A stretch of 64,000 bases of DNA from Podocnemis expansa (taxonomy: Eukaryota; Chordata; Testudines; Podocnemididae): the NCBI GenBank assembly GCA_007922195.1, contig ML682227.1, positions 302,380-366,379 on the forward strand. Direction: 5' to 3'. Both the position numbers and the translations under genes were made by a program. Of the stretch, positions 54,319 through 64,000 are shown in pieces. The notes beneath the pieces were generated by a model. The model had not been told where the DNA came from and made no database searches. It worked only from the letters and a program-made list of their open reading frames with translations. Positions within the stretch are counted from its first letter, which is position 1. Each line of letters opens with the position of its first letter.

Positions 54319-54669
54319 CTATGGGCTGGGAGCATGGCTAGTGGGCTGTAAGGAAAGTATCCCCAGGGACTTCAGGGCCCTACAGGGGTCCTGGGCCCCA
54401 TGGAACATGCAGTCGGACTCTTCAGCAAATAAGGACCTTCTATCAAACAGAAGGTCCTGGATAGTCCACAGGGTGCGGAGAGATGGTCCTTCCTCTCTCA
54501 GCCATGCTGCCCAACTTATGACCACAGCCGAGGCCAGGGACTGGCTTGTCATGTCCAAGGTATCGCAAGCAGATAGTAGTAAGTCCTGGGACACCAACCT
54601 GCCCTCCTCCACAAAGGCATCAAAGTCATCATTATTCTCTTGTGGGAGGAGGTGCCTGAACCTATTCAT
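54319..54669 (-). pseudogene. DIRS gag-like relic, helical part, element 2
   Basis: The minus frame reads LLSACDTLDMTSQSLASAVV, then SWAAWLREEGPSLRTLWTI and QDLLFDRRSLFAEESDCMF. It is clearly homologous to element 1 (AVV-x-W-x-A-x-W-L and Q-D-L-x-F-x-x-x-S-L-F-A). It encodes a structural gag-type protein of a DIRS element, acting in the particle that carries the RNA. It is open for 116 codons, but the rest of gag is in other frames. Confidence 0.6.
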
Positions 54670-55871
54670 GGACTCCTACATGTCTGTGAGACATCTGGAC
54701 ACCACTGCCTGCTGGTTTGCAATTCTTAGCTGGAAGGCCAAAGAATAAACCTTCCACCCCAACAGGTCTATTTCCATCACCTCTCTAGACCCTAAGAGAA
54801 GGTCGTGGGAGACCTGCCCCAGACCTAGGGCTGCCTCCGCCATTCCTTGGGACAGTGCCACATGGCACACCAGGAAGTGAAAATCCTCGGCAGGGACCTG
54901 ATATTTATGTCCACTGTATCTGATACAGGTGGGAGGGCCCTGGGGGTTTCCCAGTGGGCCCTAGCTATTTCCTCCACAGTAGGGTGCAGCGGGACCACCA
55001 CCGGCTCTGGAGGTGAAGTGATCCTGGGATCAAATAGGCTATCCCCGCTTTCCTTGAGCGGGAGGGCCTCCAGTCCAACATGCGTACACACACAGTGGAG
55101 AAGACTGAAATGCACCATAATGTCCCCCATGTAAGAACGGGGTCAGGGGTTTAGGGCTCTGTCCAGTGCCAGTATGAATGGCGCCAGGCCAGCCTTAGTG
55201 GTACCACAGGGCTGCAGCGGAGATCCTTGTGGGGACCACTGATGGTGCTGTTACCTATATGGGGTTGGTACCGAAAACCCAGACGGGGCTGTTTGCTCCC
55301 CCTTGAGGTCCCTTCTTCGGGACTCTGTGAGCATGGCGCCTCTTGGTGCTGGGGTGTGCTCAGAACCTGGGCCAAGGAAGGAGCTGTAACCTGCAGTGCC
55401 AGTGACATGGCGGTATGGCATCAAGAAGACTTGCAGTGCCCCGAGTCTAGACAAGCAATATTGAGGGGCCGCTCTTATAGGGAACTGGGTACCGAGCTCA
55501 GCAAAAGTGAGCAGTACCTTTTGGGAGTAGGCCATGCTCCTGAAAGGAAGGCCAGTTTACCCTGCTTTCTAGGAGGTCTGGGGTTGGAGGCATAGGCAGA
55601 AGTGCCTTAGCTATCTCAAAAGCCTCTGGTGTGGGGGGACCTTGAGGGTCTCTTGACCCCGATCCTGAAGGTGCCCCAGGAGGGGGGAAACAGACTGGCA
55701 CCCACACTCTGGTACCAATGGGGGTACTGAGTGTGTCTGACACTATTGAGGAGAGCAGCACCCAGAAGGCTCCAGTGCTGATCTGGCACATGGCACCAAA
55801 GGCTCTGTATGAGGCTCCAAAGCTTTGGGGATAGGCTGAGGCACTTTCTTCAAGGCCAACGCACGGCACCT

Positions 55872-56261
55872 CTACTCCCTGTCTTTGATTGTCCTAGGTT
55901 TACAGGACCAGCAGATGGAGTAGTCGCTAACCCAGTAAGTTTCACCCAGGCACCAAAGGCACTTCTCATGGGGGTTGTCCTGCAGAAAGGCTTTGCCGCA
56001 GGCAGCACAGGGTTTAAAGCCTGGCATGGTGAGCAGCAGAGAGGAGCAATCTATCAGCTCCGGATCCAAGCACTCGGTGACAGTAGCGCTTTTCGGTGGA
56101 ATGATGTCCACAAAGAGGGTCTCCCAACTGAGCGGATGGTTCATACAAAGAGAATGACAGGCTGCTTGCACAATCACAAGGAGTGGGCAGTTCCCAGACC
56201 GACGCTGAGGGCAGAATATGGAACTGAGGAGGAGCGGGTCTGTGGTCATATATATAGCCAT
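55872..56261 (-). pseudogene. DIRS gag N-terminal zinc-knuckle-like part, element 2
   Basis: An open minus frame of 129 codons. Its C-terminal half reads PGFKPCAACGKAFLQDNPHE, KCLWCLGETYWVSDYSICW and SCKPRTIKDRE. The arrangement C-x2-C-x6-D-x2-H-x2-C-x2-C-x11-C-x2-C is the cysteine-rich motif at the start of vertebrate DIRS gag proteins and should bind zinc. One usual histidine position is tyrosine (ETYW). The motif supports the DIRS assignment of both elements. Confidence 0.65.
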
Positions 56262-56392
56262 GGGGTGGCCAGGGGGTGTTGACCACCAGTCCTGTCCTCA
56301 CAGGCTAGGGCAAAAAAGTTTTCCAAACCAACTGTGCACTGAGGCACACATGCCTATTACTGAATGCATCCGAGCAGTGCTCAAGGCAGAAG
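56215..56392. repeat. DIRS element 2, right inverted terminal repeat
   Basis: Reverse complement of 51,112-51,300, with CATATATATAGCCATGG in the middle and the tip CAGTGCTCAAGGCAGAAGTAAC near 56,392. Confidence 0.75.
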
Positions 56393-56454
56393 TAACAGCT
56401 TCCATCAGATCTCATTGTTTATCTCAGTCTGCTAAATCCAACCTGTTTATCCCA

Positions 56455-56471
56455 GGATGCACCTGAAATGA
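56455..56471 (+). promoter_or_regulatory. Leader acceptor and 4-codon upstream ORF before copy C ATG
   Basis: TTTATCCCAG at 56,446-56,455 is a plausible acceptor for a leader exon. ATG at 56,457 gives Met-His-Leu-Lys and stops at TGA 56,469-56,471, overlapping the main ATG in an ATGA arrangement. If transcribed, it could lower or couple translation of the receptor. Confidence 0.35.
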
Positions 56472-56561
56472 GTGAGCAGGCAATCGTGTACGTGGACTTG
56501 AATTTTGACACTCTTTCAGAGCAGGAGAGAAAACAGAGACCTAAGCAGAGCAGGACCAAAG
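56468..56561 (+). CDS. Lectin-like receptor copy C, exon 1 with ITIM
   Basis: First coding exon of a third group V lectin-like receptor, encoding the cytoplasmic tail. ATG at 56,468 opens MSEQAIVYVDLNFDTLSEQE followed by a basic polar run, 31 codons and one base, ending in an excellent GTGAGG donor. Residues 6-11, IVYVDL, fit the ITIM consensus (I/V/L/S)xYxx(L/V/I), and the Y-x-D-L-N form is that of inhibitory NKG2- and KLRB-type tails that recruit SHP phosphatases. Length and phase equal copy A exon 1. No membrane exon was recognised between here and the right edge; in copy A it lies 4.2 kb downstream, so later exons probably lie outside. A short upstream ORF and a possible leader acceptor precede it. 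Confidence 0.7.
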
Positions 56562-56700
56562 GTGAGGTATGTTTGTATGTGTCTGAGAACATGTATGCTA
56601 TTGCTGATATTTTATTGGGCAGGTTAAATACTTTCTTTGAGTTGTAGTCACTGTATCTGACTTTATCTCCTTACGTTTTTACATTTTTCTTCACTTTCCA

Positions 56701-56958
56701 AAGGGATAGCAGTGTTAGTCTAGTTCAACAACAACAACAACAACAACAATAACAAAGAGTTGTGTGGCGCTTAAAGGCTAACAGATTTATTTTTCACATG
56801 AGCTGTCGTGGGGGAAAAATACCACTTTGTCAGGTGCTTCGAAGATGGGTGAACAGTAAGTTCAGTCGAAGCATCTGATGAAGTGGGATTTTCTCCCACG
56901 ACAGCTTGTGCGAAAAATAAATCTGTTAGTCTTTAAGCGCTACACGACCCCTCATTTT
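56701..56958. mobile_element. Penelope-like foldback repeat
   Basis: Starts AAGGGATAGCAGTGTTAGTC, then an ACA-rich run (CAACAACAACAACAAC), the minus arm (CTTTGTCAGGTGCTTCGAAG) and the + arm (CTGATGA at about 56,876, GTGGGA/TCCCAC stem, GACA in place of GAAA), ending CGCTACACGACCCCTC. It lies in intron 1 of copy C. Confidence 0.7.
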
Positions 56959-58329
56959 TCTTGTCAGGCACAAATTATTTTAAGGATGTGTTAATACCTA
57001 TCAGGCATTAAAATACTCCTAGAATACTGACATTATTCTAGTAATGGTGAACAGCAGCCATTGTTATCTCCAGAGCCCTGGAACACAAACTATTCCTTGC
57101 CAATGGATGTTGTTTGAATTGCCGTGTGCTTGAGGAGATTCTTGAAGTTGTACCTTGTGGGAGAATTAAAGCAAGTGATGTCTGAATTCTACTCTTCTTT
57201 CTGAAACCTACACATTCCTAAATAAAATACAATCTTCTCTCTGCTTTGGCTGATTGTGATAGCCAACATCATGAAGTCATAACTAATGCTTAATTGTTCA
57301 CATTTATTGACCATCCCAAAGCCTTAACATCATTCCCATCCAGCAGGGGATTCCCTGAGCATTAGAGGAATTCCACTGAGCATCAAAGAAGTTGAGCAAT
57401 ATATTTTTCGAAAAGATAACATTTAAAAATGTTCTCTAGAAGCAGAAGTAAACCCTGATCTCCATCTAGAAGAGTGTAAAAGCTTGTTTCTTGCTTCCAC
57501 TGAAGTCAAGTGAAGCACAGCTATTAATTTCAATGAGTGCAGAAGCGAACTTTAAATTGAGATGATAACACTGAATATGTTGAATGAGTTCATAAATACG
57601 TGTGGTAAATCACAGTTTAAGTTCTTTTGAAAAATGTAACATGAAAGTTTATATTTGAAGATCATCATAAGCACAAGCCATGTGTCGCATCATCCTGTTT
57701 AAGAAGTATGAGATGAAAGAAGGTCTAAAAGATGGATAGAAATCTAATGAAATCATTGGGCTCAAAGGGTACTAGTCAACAACTCAATGCCCTTTGGCAG
57801 CCAGCATGGGCTTTGCTGGCCTTGGGCACACTGGCATGGGCCATGTGCATCCCAGGCCAGTGGTCCGAGTCCTGAGCCTACCCAGCCTTGCCAGGATCTC
57901 AGGCTGGCACTCAAAGTTGGCAGTGGCAGGAGCCACTCTGGCGCTTGGTGCCAAAGTTAGCAGCAGCTGGCCCCAGTCCACTGGGATCCCAGGCTTGGGG
58001 CCAGATCTGGTGGCAGGATCTGGACCTGGCCAGCCGAGCCAGGACCAACATTCAGGGCTGGCAGTGTCAGCTACCAGCCCTGCCCCAGCCAAGCCTAGGG
58101 CTGGCAGTGGGATCCAGCATGGCTGAAGAATAAGATCCACCAGATTTGGCTCCAGCCAGGAACCTGAGACTGCCGGTGGCAGCAGCAGGTGCTGGATCTG
58201 GCCCTGACACCTGTGGAGCTGGGGGTGGGGGGGCTGGTTTGGGTTGCAAGGTGCAGTTTGGGGCAGGGTGGGTTGGTCTGGGGCAATGCCCTGGTAACCA
58301 GTAACAAACAGCTGCCCAGAGGTAAGTGC
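56959..58329. other. Non-coding, presumed intron of copy C
   Basis: 56,960-57,780 is AT-rich unique-looking sequence with no exon seen. 57,785-58,310 is a GC-rich repeat block with overlapping frames on both strands (GGCCAGC and CTGGCAGTGG motifs recur), probably a DNA-element core. Confidence 0.4.
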
Positions 58330-59385
58330 TGAGGCTGATTTTGTTCAACATCTTCATTAATGATTCAGAGTAGACTGCACATTCAGCAAGTGTGGGGATG
58401 ACTCTAAGCTGGAGATACAGAATGACTTAGAAAATTGGAAGATTGGGCCAAAAAATACAGCTGATGAAGTTCAGTAAGGAAAAGTGCAGAATCCTGTACT
58501 TTGGACAGAAGAATCCTACGCACTGTTACAGGCTGGGACCACTCTGACTAGGCAGCAGTTTCACTGAAAATGACCTTTGGTTCTGGTGCACAAGAAGGTC
58601 CATAGGAATCAAGAAGAAGGCTAACAGCATATTTGACTTCATTAGTCGGAGCATGATTATTCCCCTCTGTTTGGCACTGGTGAGGCCAAATTTGGAGTAT
58701 TGGGTGAAGTTCTGGGGGCCCCTCTGCTACAGAAATGATATGAACAAATTGGAGAAATTCCAGTGGAGGGCAACAGAAATGATTAGTTCCAAGGGGTAGC
58801 TGTGTCAGTCTAGTTCAACAAAACAAGCAGGGAGTCTGGTTTCACTTTCAAAGACTAACAAATTTATTTATTGAATTAGCTTTCATGAGAGAAAATCCCA
58901 CTTCATCAGACATTTGAAGATGGGGAACTTACAGAATAAGAGCAAAATAAATGCAGGGGAGTGGAAGTCATAGACTTAGGAGGCTGGAGGGCATGATTTA
59001 TGAGGAGAGGCTGAGGGAACTGGCCTTCTTTAGCCTACAGAAGAGAAGAATGAGGGGAGACTAACTCTTTTTAAATACCTCAAAAGCGGTTTTGGGGAGG
59101 ACAGAAATAGGTTTCTTTCAGTGGTAGCAGATGACAGAACTAGGAGTAATGGACTCAAGTTGTAGTTGGGGGAGATCTAGGCTAGATATTTGGAAAAGCT
59201 TTTTCACTAGTAGAGTGACGAAGCACTGGAAGAAGTTCCTTAGGAAAGCAATGGAACCTCCTTCCTCAGAGATTTTTAAGGTGTGGTTTGACAAAGCCTT
59301 AGGTAGGATCATTTAGTGGAGGTAGGTCCTGCTTTGAGAAGGGGGTTGGTTCTCTTACAACCCTAATCATTTATGATTCTATTAT
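58330..59385 (+). mobile_element. CR1 LINE 3' part, split by a foldback repeat
   Basis: Forward CR1: TTGTTCAACATCTTCATTAATG is the end of the reverse transcriptase frame (LFNIFIND). Then come GCAGAATCCTGTACTTTGG, AGGCTAACAGCATATTTGACTTC, GGGGGCCCCTCTGCTACAG, GAATGAGGGGAGACTAACTC and a tail of AATCATTTATGATTCTATTATTC at the 3' end. Positions 58,786-58,976 are a later insertion. Confidence 0.85.
58786..58976. mobile_element. Penelope-like repeat within CR1
   Basis: Begins TTCCAAGGGGTAGCTGTGTCAG and has one long arm; on the minus strand CTGATGA, a GTGGGA/TCTCAT stem with wobble pairs, then GAAAGC. Removal restores the CR1 order GATTA-GGAGGCTGG. Confidence 0.65.
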
Positions 59386-60460
59386 TCACCTGAGACAAGG
59401 GGTGTTTCCTGAAGTCATTCTATTGAATAATCCCACAAGCGTCTGGTGAGAAGCACTCTTCACTGTATTGGGGAATGCTTGCCTGCAGGAGGCTTTGCAT
59501 GGGCTGGCACAGGAGTATGGTTCGCACACCAAAATAAGTTCATGACAGGATACAGGAGTGAGGGATTTGGGTGACACAGCTAAACAGCCCAGCTTGCTGA
59601 GGGGAACATCACAATCAGGAATCTCACAAAAATACATTTTGGGGAAAATTAATTTAAAGTGATGTTTAGAAATCTGATAAAAGGGATAAAGATGGATACA
59701 AAGAGGATTCAAGATCCATGCAGTCAGACCCGTCCCACGTAGATCATACTAATCTGCATGATGCATTCTCTCTTTCTACTCTTGTGTCTATTGCCTTATT
59801 ATCTAAGGTCTATTACGTGATGATGAGGAAATTCCTAAAGATCCTGTTGGAGTATAGTACAAATACTTAATAGGGTATGTAGCTCCCAAACTAGGCAATC
59901 TGTGTGTACCCCAGAACCTGACAGTAAGCGTTTGGTCATCTTGTGTGTGTTTCTCCACTGTCACCTGAAGTCCAAACATCACCGAGCTAGAAATAATTTT
60001 AGGACCCTGAGAAGCAAGGCCATGCAACTGAATGTTTGAAGGTCTGCTGTCAGAGTGGCATGAAAGGGAAAGAATTGAATGTACAATGAGACTATATGGA
60101 AAGTTTTGGACAAAGAACTGATCTTGAGTACCTCTGACATCTTGGACATGCAAGTATTATTGTTATGACTAGAAAAGTTTGGATGATAAAAGATAATGAG
60201 TAATTTTCGTAAATGTAGGAGAATTGTTCACCCATTAAAGATTACTATGGTCACTAACTAGGAGTCACTATTGGTTATGCACTTTGTTTAAAAGGTTAGA
60301 TGTAAGTATTTGCTTTGGAGCCATCATGGGAAACTATCCTTTGGGCAACAATCTGACACATAGCAGTTAGATGGATGGAGCTTCCTGCATGCACCCACCA
60401 AAAGACTGACTGTTGATTCTTCAAAAGCATCTTAGTTTTGGTAAATATAAAGCTTTAAGA
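59386..60460. other. Non-coding; unassigned minus ORF at 59,803-60,153
   Basis: The minus ORF is 116 codons (starting MHVQDVRGTQDQFFVQNF) with no motif I recognise. Nothing lectin-like is seen on +. I list no gene. Confidence 0.3.
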
Positions 60461-60666
60461 AAAGACAAACAAGGAGTCTGATGGCACTTTTAAAGACTAA
60501 CAAATTTGTTTATTGCATGAGCTTCCATGTGAGAGAATCCTACTTCGTCAGCTTCTTAAAGATGGCGATCTTACAGAATGTGAACAAAATAAATGCAGGG
60601 GAGGGTAAGTCATAGGATTTGGTCACATTGTAACAGAAAATCATGGCTACCACTTTGGAACTAGGC
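60461..60666. mobile_element. Penelope-like repeat, 14-bp duplication
   Basis: ATAAAGCTTTAAGA flanks both sides (60,447-60,460 and 60,667-60,680). It contains GGAGTCTGATGGCACTTTTAAA, TATTGCATGAGCTTCCATG, CTTCGTCAGC and ends CATGGCTACCACTTTGGAAC. The duplication length fits target-primed retroposition. Confidence 0.75.
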
Positions 60667-60680
60667 ATAAAGCTTTAAGA

Positions 60681-61974
60681 TGCTCTGACTCTACTGCTTA
60701 TTTTGCTACTGTATGTGTTTCTGTGTGTCTGTGTTTGTGTTTGTCCCTGAAATCTGATAAAAGGTAGTTTTAGTTGAAAGCGCTCTGGTTAATGTTAGTC
60801 ATTTATCAGACAAATGAGCGGTGCGCCCACTGGCTTGTGCCTAACACAGACTGGGGAGAAAATGTTAAGTTACTACTGCTTTGGGTTCTGAAAACCCTGA
60901 GTAACAAGTGGACTGAAGGAGGAGCTCTCAAAAATAACGAGAGCTTCAAACCTCAATAGGGCCCATTGAATGACAGCCTCCTACAAACAGGCAGCCAATG
61001 TAAAAAATGTAATGAGATATGAAAGACAATCTCAACATCTCAAACCTGTGAGCAGACCCACAGATACATCAACAACAAGATCAGAGCTATGGAGAAGCTA
61101 TGCTGTGAACTTTTGCACTCACAAGGACTGAGATTTTTATTTTCACAATAGGATAAGTAGAGGAGCACATGTACAAAACACAAAACTATGCGCTGGGGAG
61201 AAGGAAATGTGCTTTTGGCCCATATTTAATGCAACAATGTTCATGGCATGGTCTAAAGTGATGCCAAGATTCTTAACCTCATTCATGAATAAGCCCTGTG
61301 AGAACATGTGGCATAACAGAGAGAACACAAGCCTAAAGACAACCTGCTCTCCAGCAAGAATTCCATCTTTCAAGGGCTGAAGGAAAAATGCCTCTGACAC
61401 AAGCATCTGGGAAGGCCCCCAGGCCTATGCAGAGCTGTCAGAATCCACAGTGAAGAATTTGTCCAATACTTTAACTCCAGCACCTCATGCCTGGGACAAA
61501 AAGGACCTTGCTCCACAAGATGGTTTTGATACTAATGACCCCATCACCTCATCCTTGTGGAGAAATGTACCCTGGTAGGAACACTGAGGTCCTCTATTAT
61601 GTTTATTATCTTACATCCCAGTCATAAAATCACTCCAGAGGCATGACAAACACCACTGGGAGTAGACTTGCTTTCAGCAGGATCAAGTGTTCTTTGGTTC
61701 TTTTAATCCATTTTCATCTGAACAATTTCAGTGTCAGTGTTAGCTGAATTTGTTTAACCAATCCTTAGTGTGGCATTTCAAAAACCTGCTGCTTTTGAGA
61801 GTTCTGTTGGGTGAGGTACCAAGAAAACATTGTAATTGACAGGGTGGATAATGGTGCTATTGTTGATGGCAAGCCAACCTGCTGGTGTTTTGGTTTTTTT
61901 GTTTTTAAACAGAAATCAGCATGGCTAGAGGGGAAACACTTGTACCATTATTAACTTCTTCATTCAGTAACAAA
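60681..61974. other. Non-coding
   Basis: Small frames only. Around 61,045-61,140 a + frame with CEQTHRYINNKIRAMEKLCC looks helical but has no family match that I know and no good splice sites. 60,720-60,980 may be an old repeat. Confidence 0.3.
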
Positions 61975-63576
61975 GGCTGTGTCTACACTTAGAATGTCAA
62001 TTCAAATGACTGAATTCAAATTAATCAATTCAACCTAATAATGATTAATTCAAATTAAGTCAATTCGAATTGACATGGCCACACTAGAAAATCCAAACTG
62101 GCATGTCCATGGACTGGACTTGCCAATTCAAACGGGAAGAGGGGAACCATGGGAGGTGTGGCAACATGTCCCCTTGGCAAGGCCAAGTTGCCACCCAGTG
62201 TCCTGGCAGGCTCCAGCCCCTGTAGCCCAACACAGGGAAAAGCATCCCCTGCTCATCTCTATGCTTGGAGAGCTAGAGCTGAGTAGGGGATTCTTTCCCC
62301 CAGTCAGGGCTCAGAAGGCAGGAGGCTGGAAGGGGACGTTTTCCCCTGGCCAGGCTCTTCGGGGCCAGGGCACAGCCACAGCCACACAGCATAGTGGGGC
62401 TGGGGGAGCAGGGAATCCCCTGCCCCAGCGCTGACAGCCCAGTGGGGTGGAGGAGAAGGGATTCCCCTCCACACCCTGTCAGAACGGGCCAGGGGAATCC
62501 CTTCTCCCCTGTCCCCACTGCACTGTCAGCACTGGGCTGGGGGAATCCCTTCACCCTGGCGCTGACAGAGCAGTGGGGTGGGGAAGAAGGGATCCCCACA
62601 TACAGCAGAAGCCCCTGCTGGCCGCACATGGGGCAGTGACCCCCATGCACGGCAGGAGCTCCCTGGCCGCACACCGGGAAGTGAACTCTGCACGTGGCAG
62701 GAGCTCCCCTGGTAGCGCGTGGGGAAGGGAGTCCTGTGCACTGCTAGGAGCTGCAAACAGCGTTCCCTTCCCCGCGTGGTGCCATGGGAGCTCCTGCCAC
62801 GGACATGGTTCCCTGCTCTGCACGCGGCCAGGGGAGCTCCTGCCATGCATGAGGTCCCTGCCCCACCCACAGCCATGGGAACTCCTGCCATGTGGGGATT
62901 CCTTCCCCTGCCACCACATGGGGCTGGAGCCACCCACAGGTGTCCCTGTGCCCAGCCAGGGGACAGGAACCCCATTCCCCCCCCCCCCCCCCAGCCCAAT
63001 CTGGTACTGCTGACCCTCAGGTGCTGAAGACAGGCCATGTACCCTGGGAGGAAGGTCAATCCATGCCAATTCGAACTCACAGTGAGATTGAATTGACATG
63101 GACACACTGGGTCAATTCGAACTACTGGGTTTGAATTGACCCGCACTTCAAAGTCAAATGAGTTTTGACCAATTTGAAGTCAGCTTTCATCAATTTGAAC
63201 TAAGGAGTTCCTCAGTTTGAATTAAGGAAAGCAAGTGTGGCCACACATTTAATTGAATTTGAATTGATTGACATCAATTTGAATTTCCAAAGGGATAGCC
63301 ATGTTAGTCTAGTCCAGCAAAAAAACAACAAGGAGTCGTATGGCACTTTGAGACTAACAGATTTATTTTTCACGTGAGCTTTCGTGGGAGAAAATCCCAC
63401 TTCCACAGATGCTTCGAAGATTTTCTGTAAGTTCACCCATCTTCGAAGCACCTGAGGAAGTGGGATTTTCTCCCACAAAAGCTCATGAGAAAAATAAATC
63501 TGTTAGTCTCAAAGTGCCACATGACTCCTTGTTGTTTTTATCAATTTGAATTCAATTGTAAGTGTAAACATACCCC
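61975..63576. mobile_element. Harbinger-like MITE (AATTCGAATT family)
   Basis: Ends GGCTGTGTCTACACTTAGAA and AAGTGTAAACATACCCC are inverted, with AAA on both sides. Subterminal blocks of CAATTCGAATTGAC and CAATTTGAATT surround a GC-rich core (62,140-63,050) with repeated GGAGCTCCTGCCATG-like units. The core resembles the one at 7,430-7,580. All long frames lie in the GC-rich core and are artefacts. A C-run of about 14 is at 62,978. Confidence 0.6.
63286..63539. mobile_element. Penelope-like foldback repeat, 13-bp duplication
   Basis: ATCAATTTGAATT flanks both sides (63,273-63,285 and 63,540-63,552). Both arms are well preserved, about 100 bp each, inverted, around a 20-base loop near 63,430. 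The + arm has CTGAGGA at 63,452 and a perfect GTGGGA/TCCCAC stem, but AAAA in place of GAAA. Confidence 0.8.
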
Positions 63577-63926
63577 AAAAGATTAGTTCTCTAGCACACA
63601 AACAGCCTAGCAAGTTAAGGCAGCCTGATATTTCAGGGACTGTATGTGCATAACTGAACTGTTACTCTCAGGTGTTGATATTTGACCACAGTCAGTTTCC
63701 TGCAAGGTGAAGTAAACAGGATAGCACTTGGCAGCATCATTTACACTATAAAATCAGTGCACCATGGACAAAAATATAAATTATTTCATTTGGGCTTTCC
63801 CATGTATTTCTTTGCTGTGCTCAGAACCTGAAGACCAAGAGAAAACACCACAAAAAGTCTCTAGAAACTGTGTGATTTTGATTTCTTTACTCTAGCAGAT
63901 CTTTAGTGTTTGAACACACACACACT

Positions 63927-63969
<43 letters not shown>

Positions 63970-64000
63970 TTATAAAACATAAATTATCTGCAAGAATTAT
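63577..64000. other. Non-coding right edge
   Basis: No exon recognised. It ends with a short (CA)n and a (GA)n run, listed separately. Confidence 0.4.
63927..63967. repeat. (GA)n microsatellite
   Basis: About 20 GA units after an ACACACACACAC run. Confidence 0.95.

Larger units (their letters stand above)
51104..56395 (-). mobile_element. DIRS-type retrotransposon, longer copy
   Basis: A 5.3-kb unit with inverted terminal repeats: left GATTCATTCAGTAATAGG, TGGCCACCCTGTGGCTATAT; right, inverted, GCATTCAGTAATAGGCATG, TGGCCACCCCATGGCTATAT. Minus-strand relics occur in the right order: gag with a zinc-knuckle-like motif, gag helical part, then a possible reverse transcriptase. No tyrosine recombinase is recognised. 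The right end lies 72 bp before copy C exon 1. Confidence 0.7.

Noticed and set aside
59803..60153. 116-codon minus ORF as a gene
   Set aside because: No recognised domain, no splice or promoter context; left unassigned.
61040..61143. Helical + peptide CEQTHRYINNKIRAMEKLCC as a stalk or terminal exon of copy C
   Set aside because: No family motif and no convincing splice sites; a chance frame is as likely.
62447..63146. ORFs of 184-206 codons on both strands
   Set aside because: They lie in the GC-rich core of the MITE at 61,975-63,576; repeated GGAGCTCCTGCC units explain them.

Overview
The window looks like vertebrate, most likely sauropsid DNA. A turtle is my best guess, because of the many CR1 LINE tails, a tRNA-derived SINE with a CR1-like tail, PIF/Harbinger elements, hAT elements, DIRS-type retrotransposons and a Penelope-like foldback repeat. 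There are no bacterial-style operons. Almost every long ORF in the window is transposon sequence or a chance reading frame. The genes here are short exons separated by large introns.

The genic content is part of a tandem cluster of group V C-type lectin-like receptors (the NK-cell KLR/CLEC superfamily), all on the + strand. Copy A (about 7.8-16.8 kb) has a cytoplasmic exon with a tyrosine motif, a transmembrane exon, a probable stalk exon, three C-type-lectin-domain exons and a poly(A) signal. Its exon-1 splice donor is AT instead of GT, and two lectin cysteines are lost. Copy B (about 34.3-40.1 kb) is a clear pseudogene: it has a stop in the membrane helix, a dead donor, indels in three exons and a Harbinger element inside its last exon. 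Copy C shows only exon 1 (56,468-56,561), with an intact ITIM and an intact donor; later exons are not seen and probably lie beyond the right edge. A and B sit in a large duplicated segment (about 0.5-19.0 kb against 26.95-49.85 kb), shown by matching non-coding sequence on both sides.

Repeats by region: 0-5.7 kb, Harbinger end, SINE, a Harbinger MITE and a composite hAT insertion. 7.2-12 kb, a series of Harbinger MITEs around copy A exon 1. 19.0-22.95 kb, a large Harbinger element with decayed convergent transposase and Myb/SANT-like ORFs. 28-31.1 kb, another Harbinger MITE and a two-gene relic. 33.6-34.1 kb, a hAT MITE holding (GGCCCC)8. 38.5-41 kb, nested Harbinger MITEs. 41.39-45.63 kb, a DIRS element inside a CR1. 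51.1-56.4 kb, a second DIRS element ending about 70 bp before copy C exon 1. 58.3-59.4 kb, a CR1 split by a Penelope-like insertion. 62-63.6 kb, a Harbinger-like MITE with a Penelope-like insertion.

I see no new multigene system. The points that most deserve a second look are the lectin receptor cluster with its lesions, the paired filled and empty insertion sites that order events in the duplication, and a hammerhead-ribozyme-like core that recurs in the foldback repeat.
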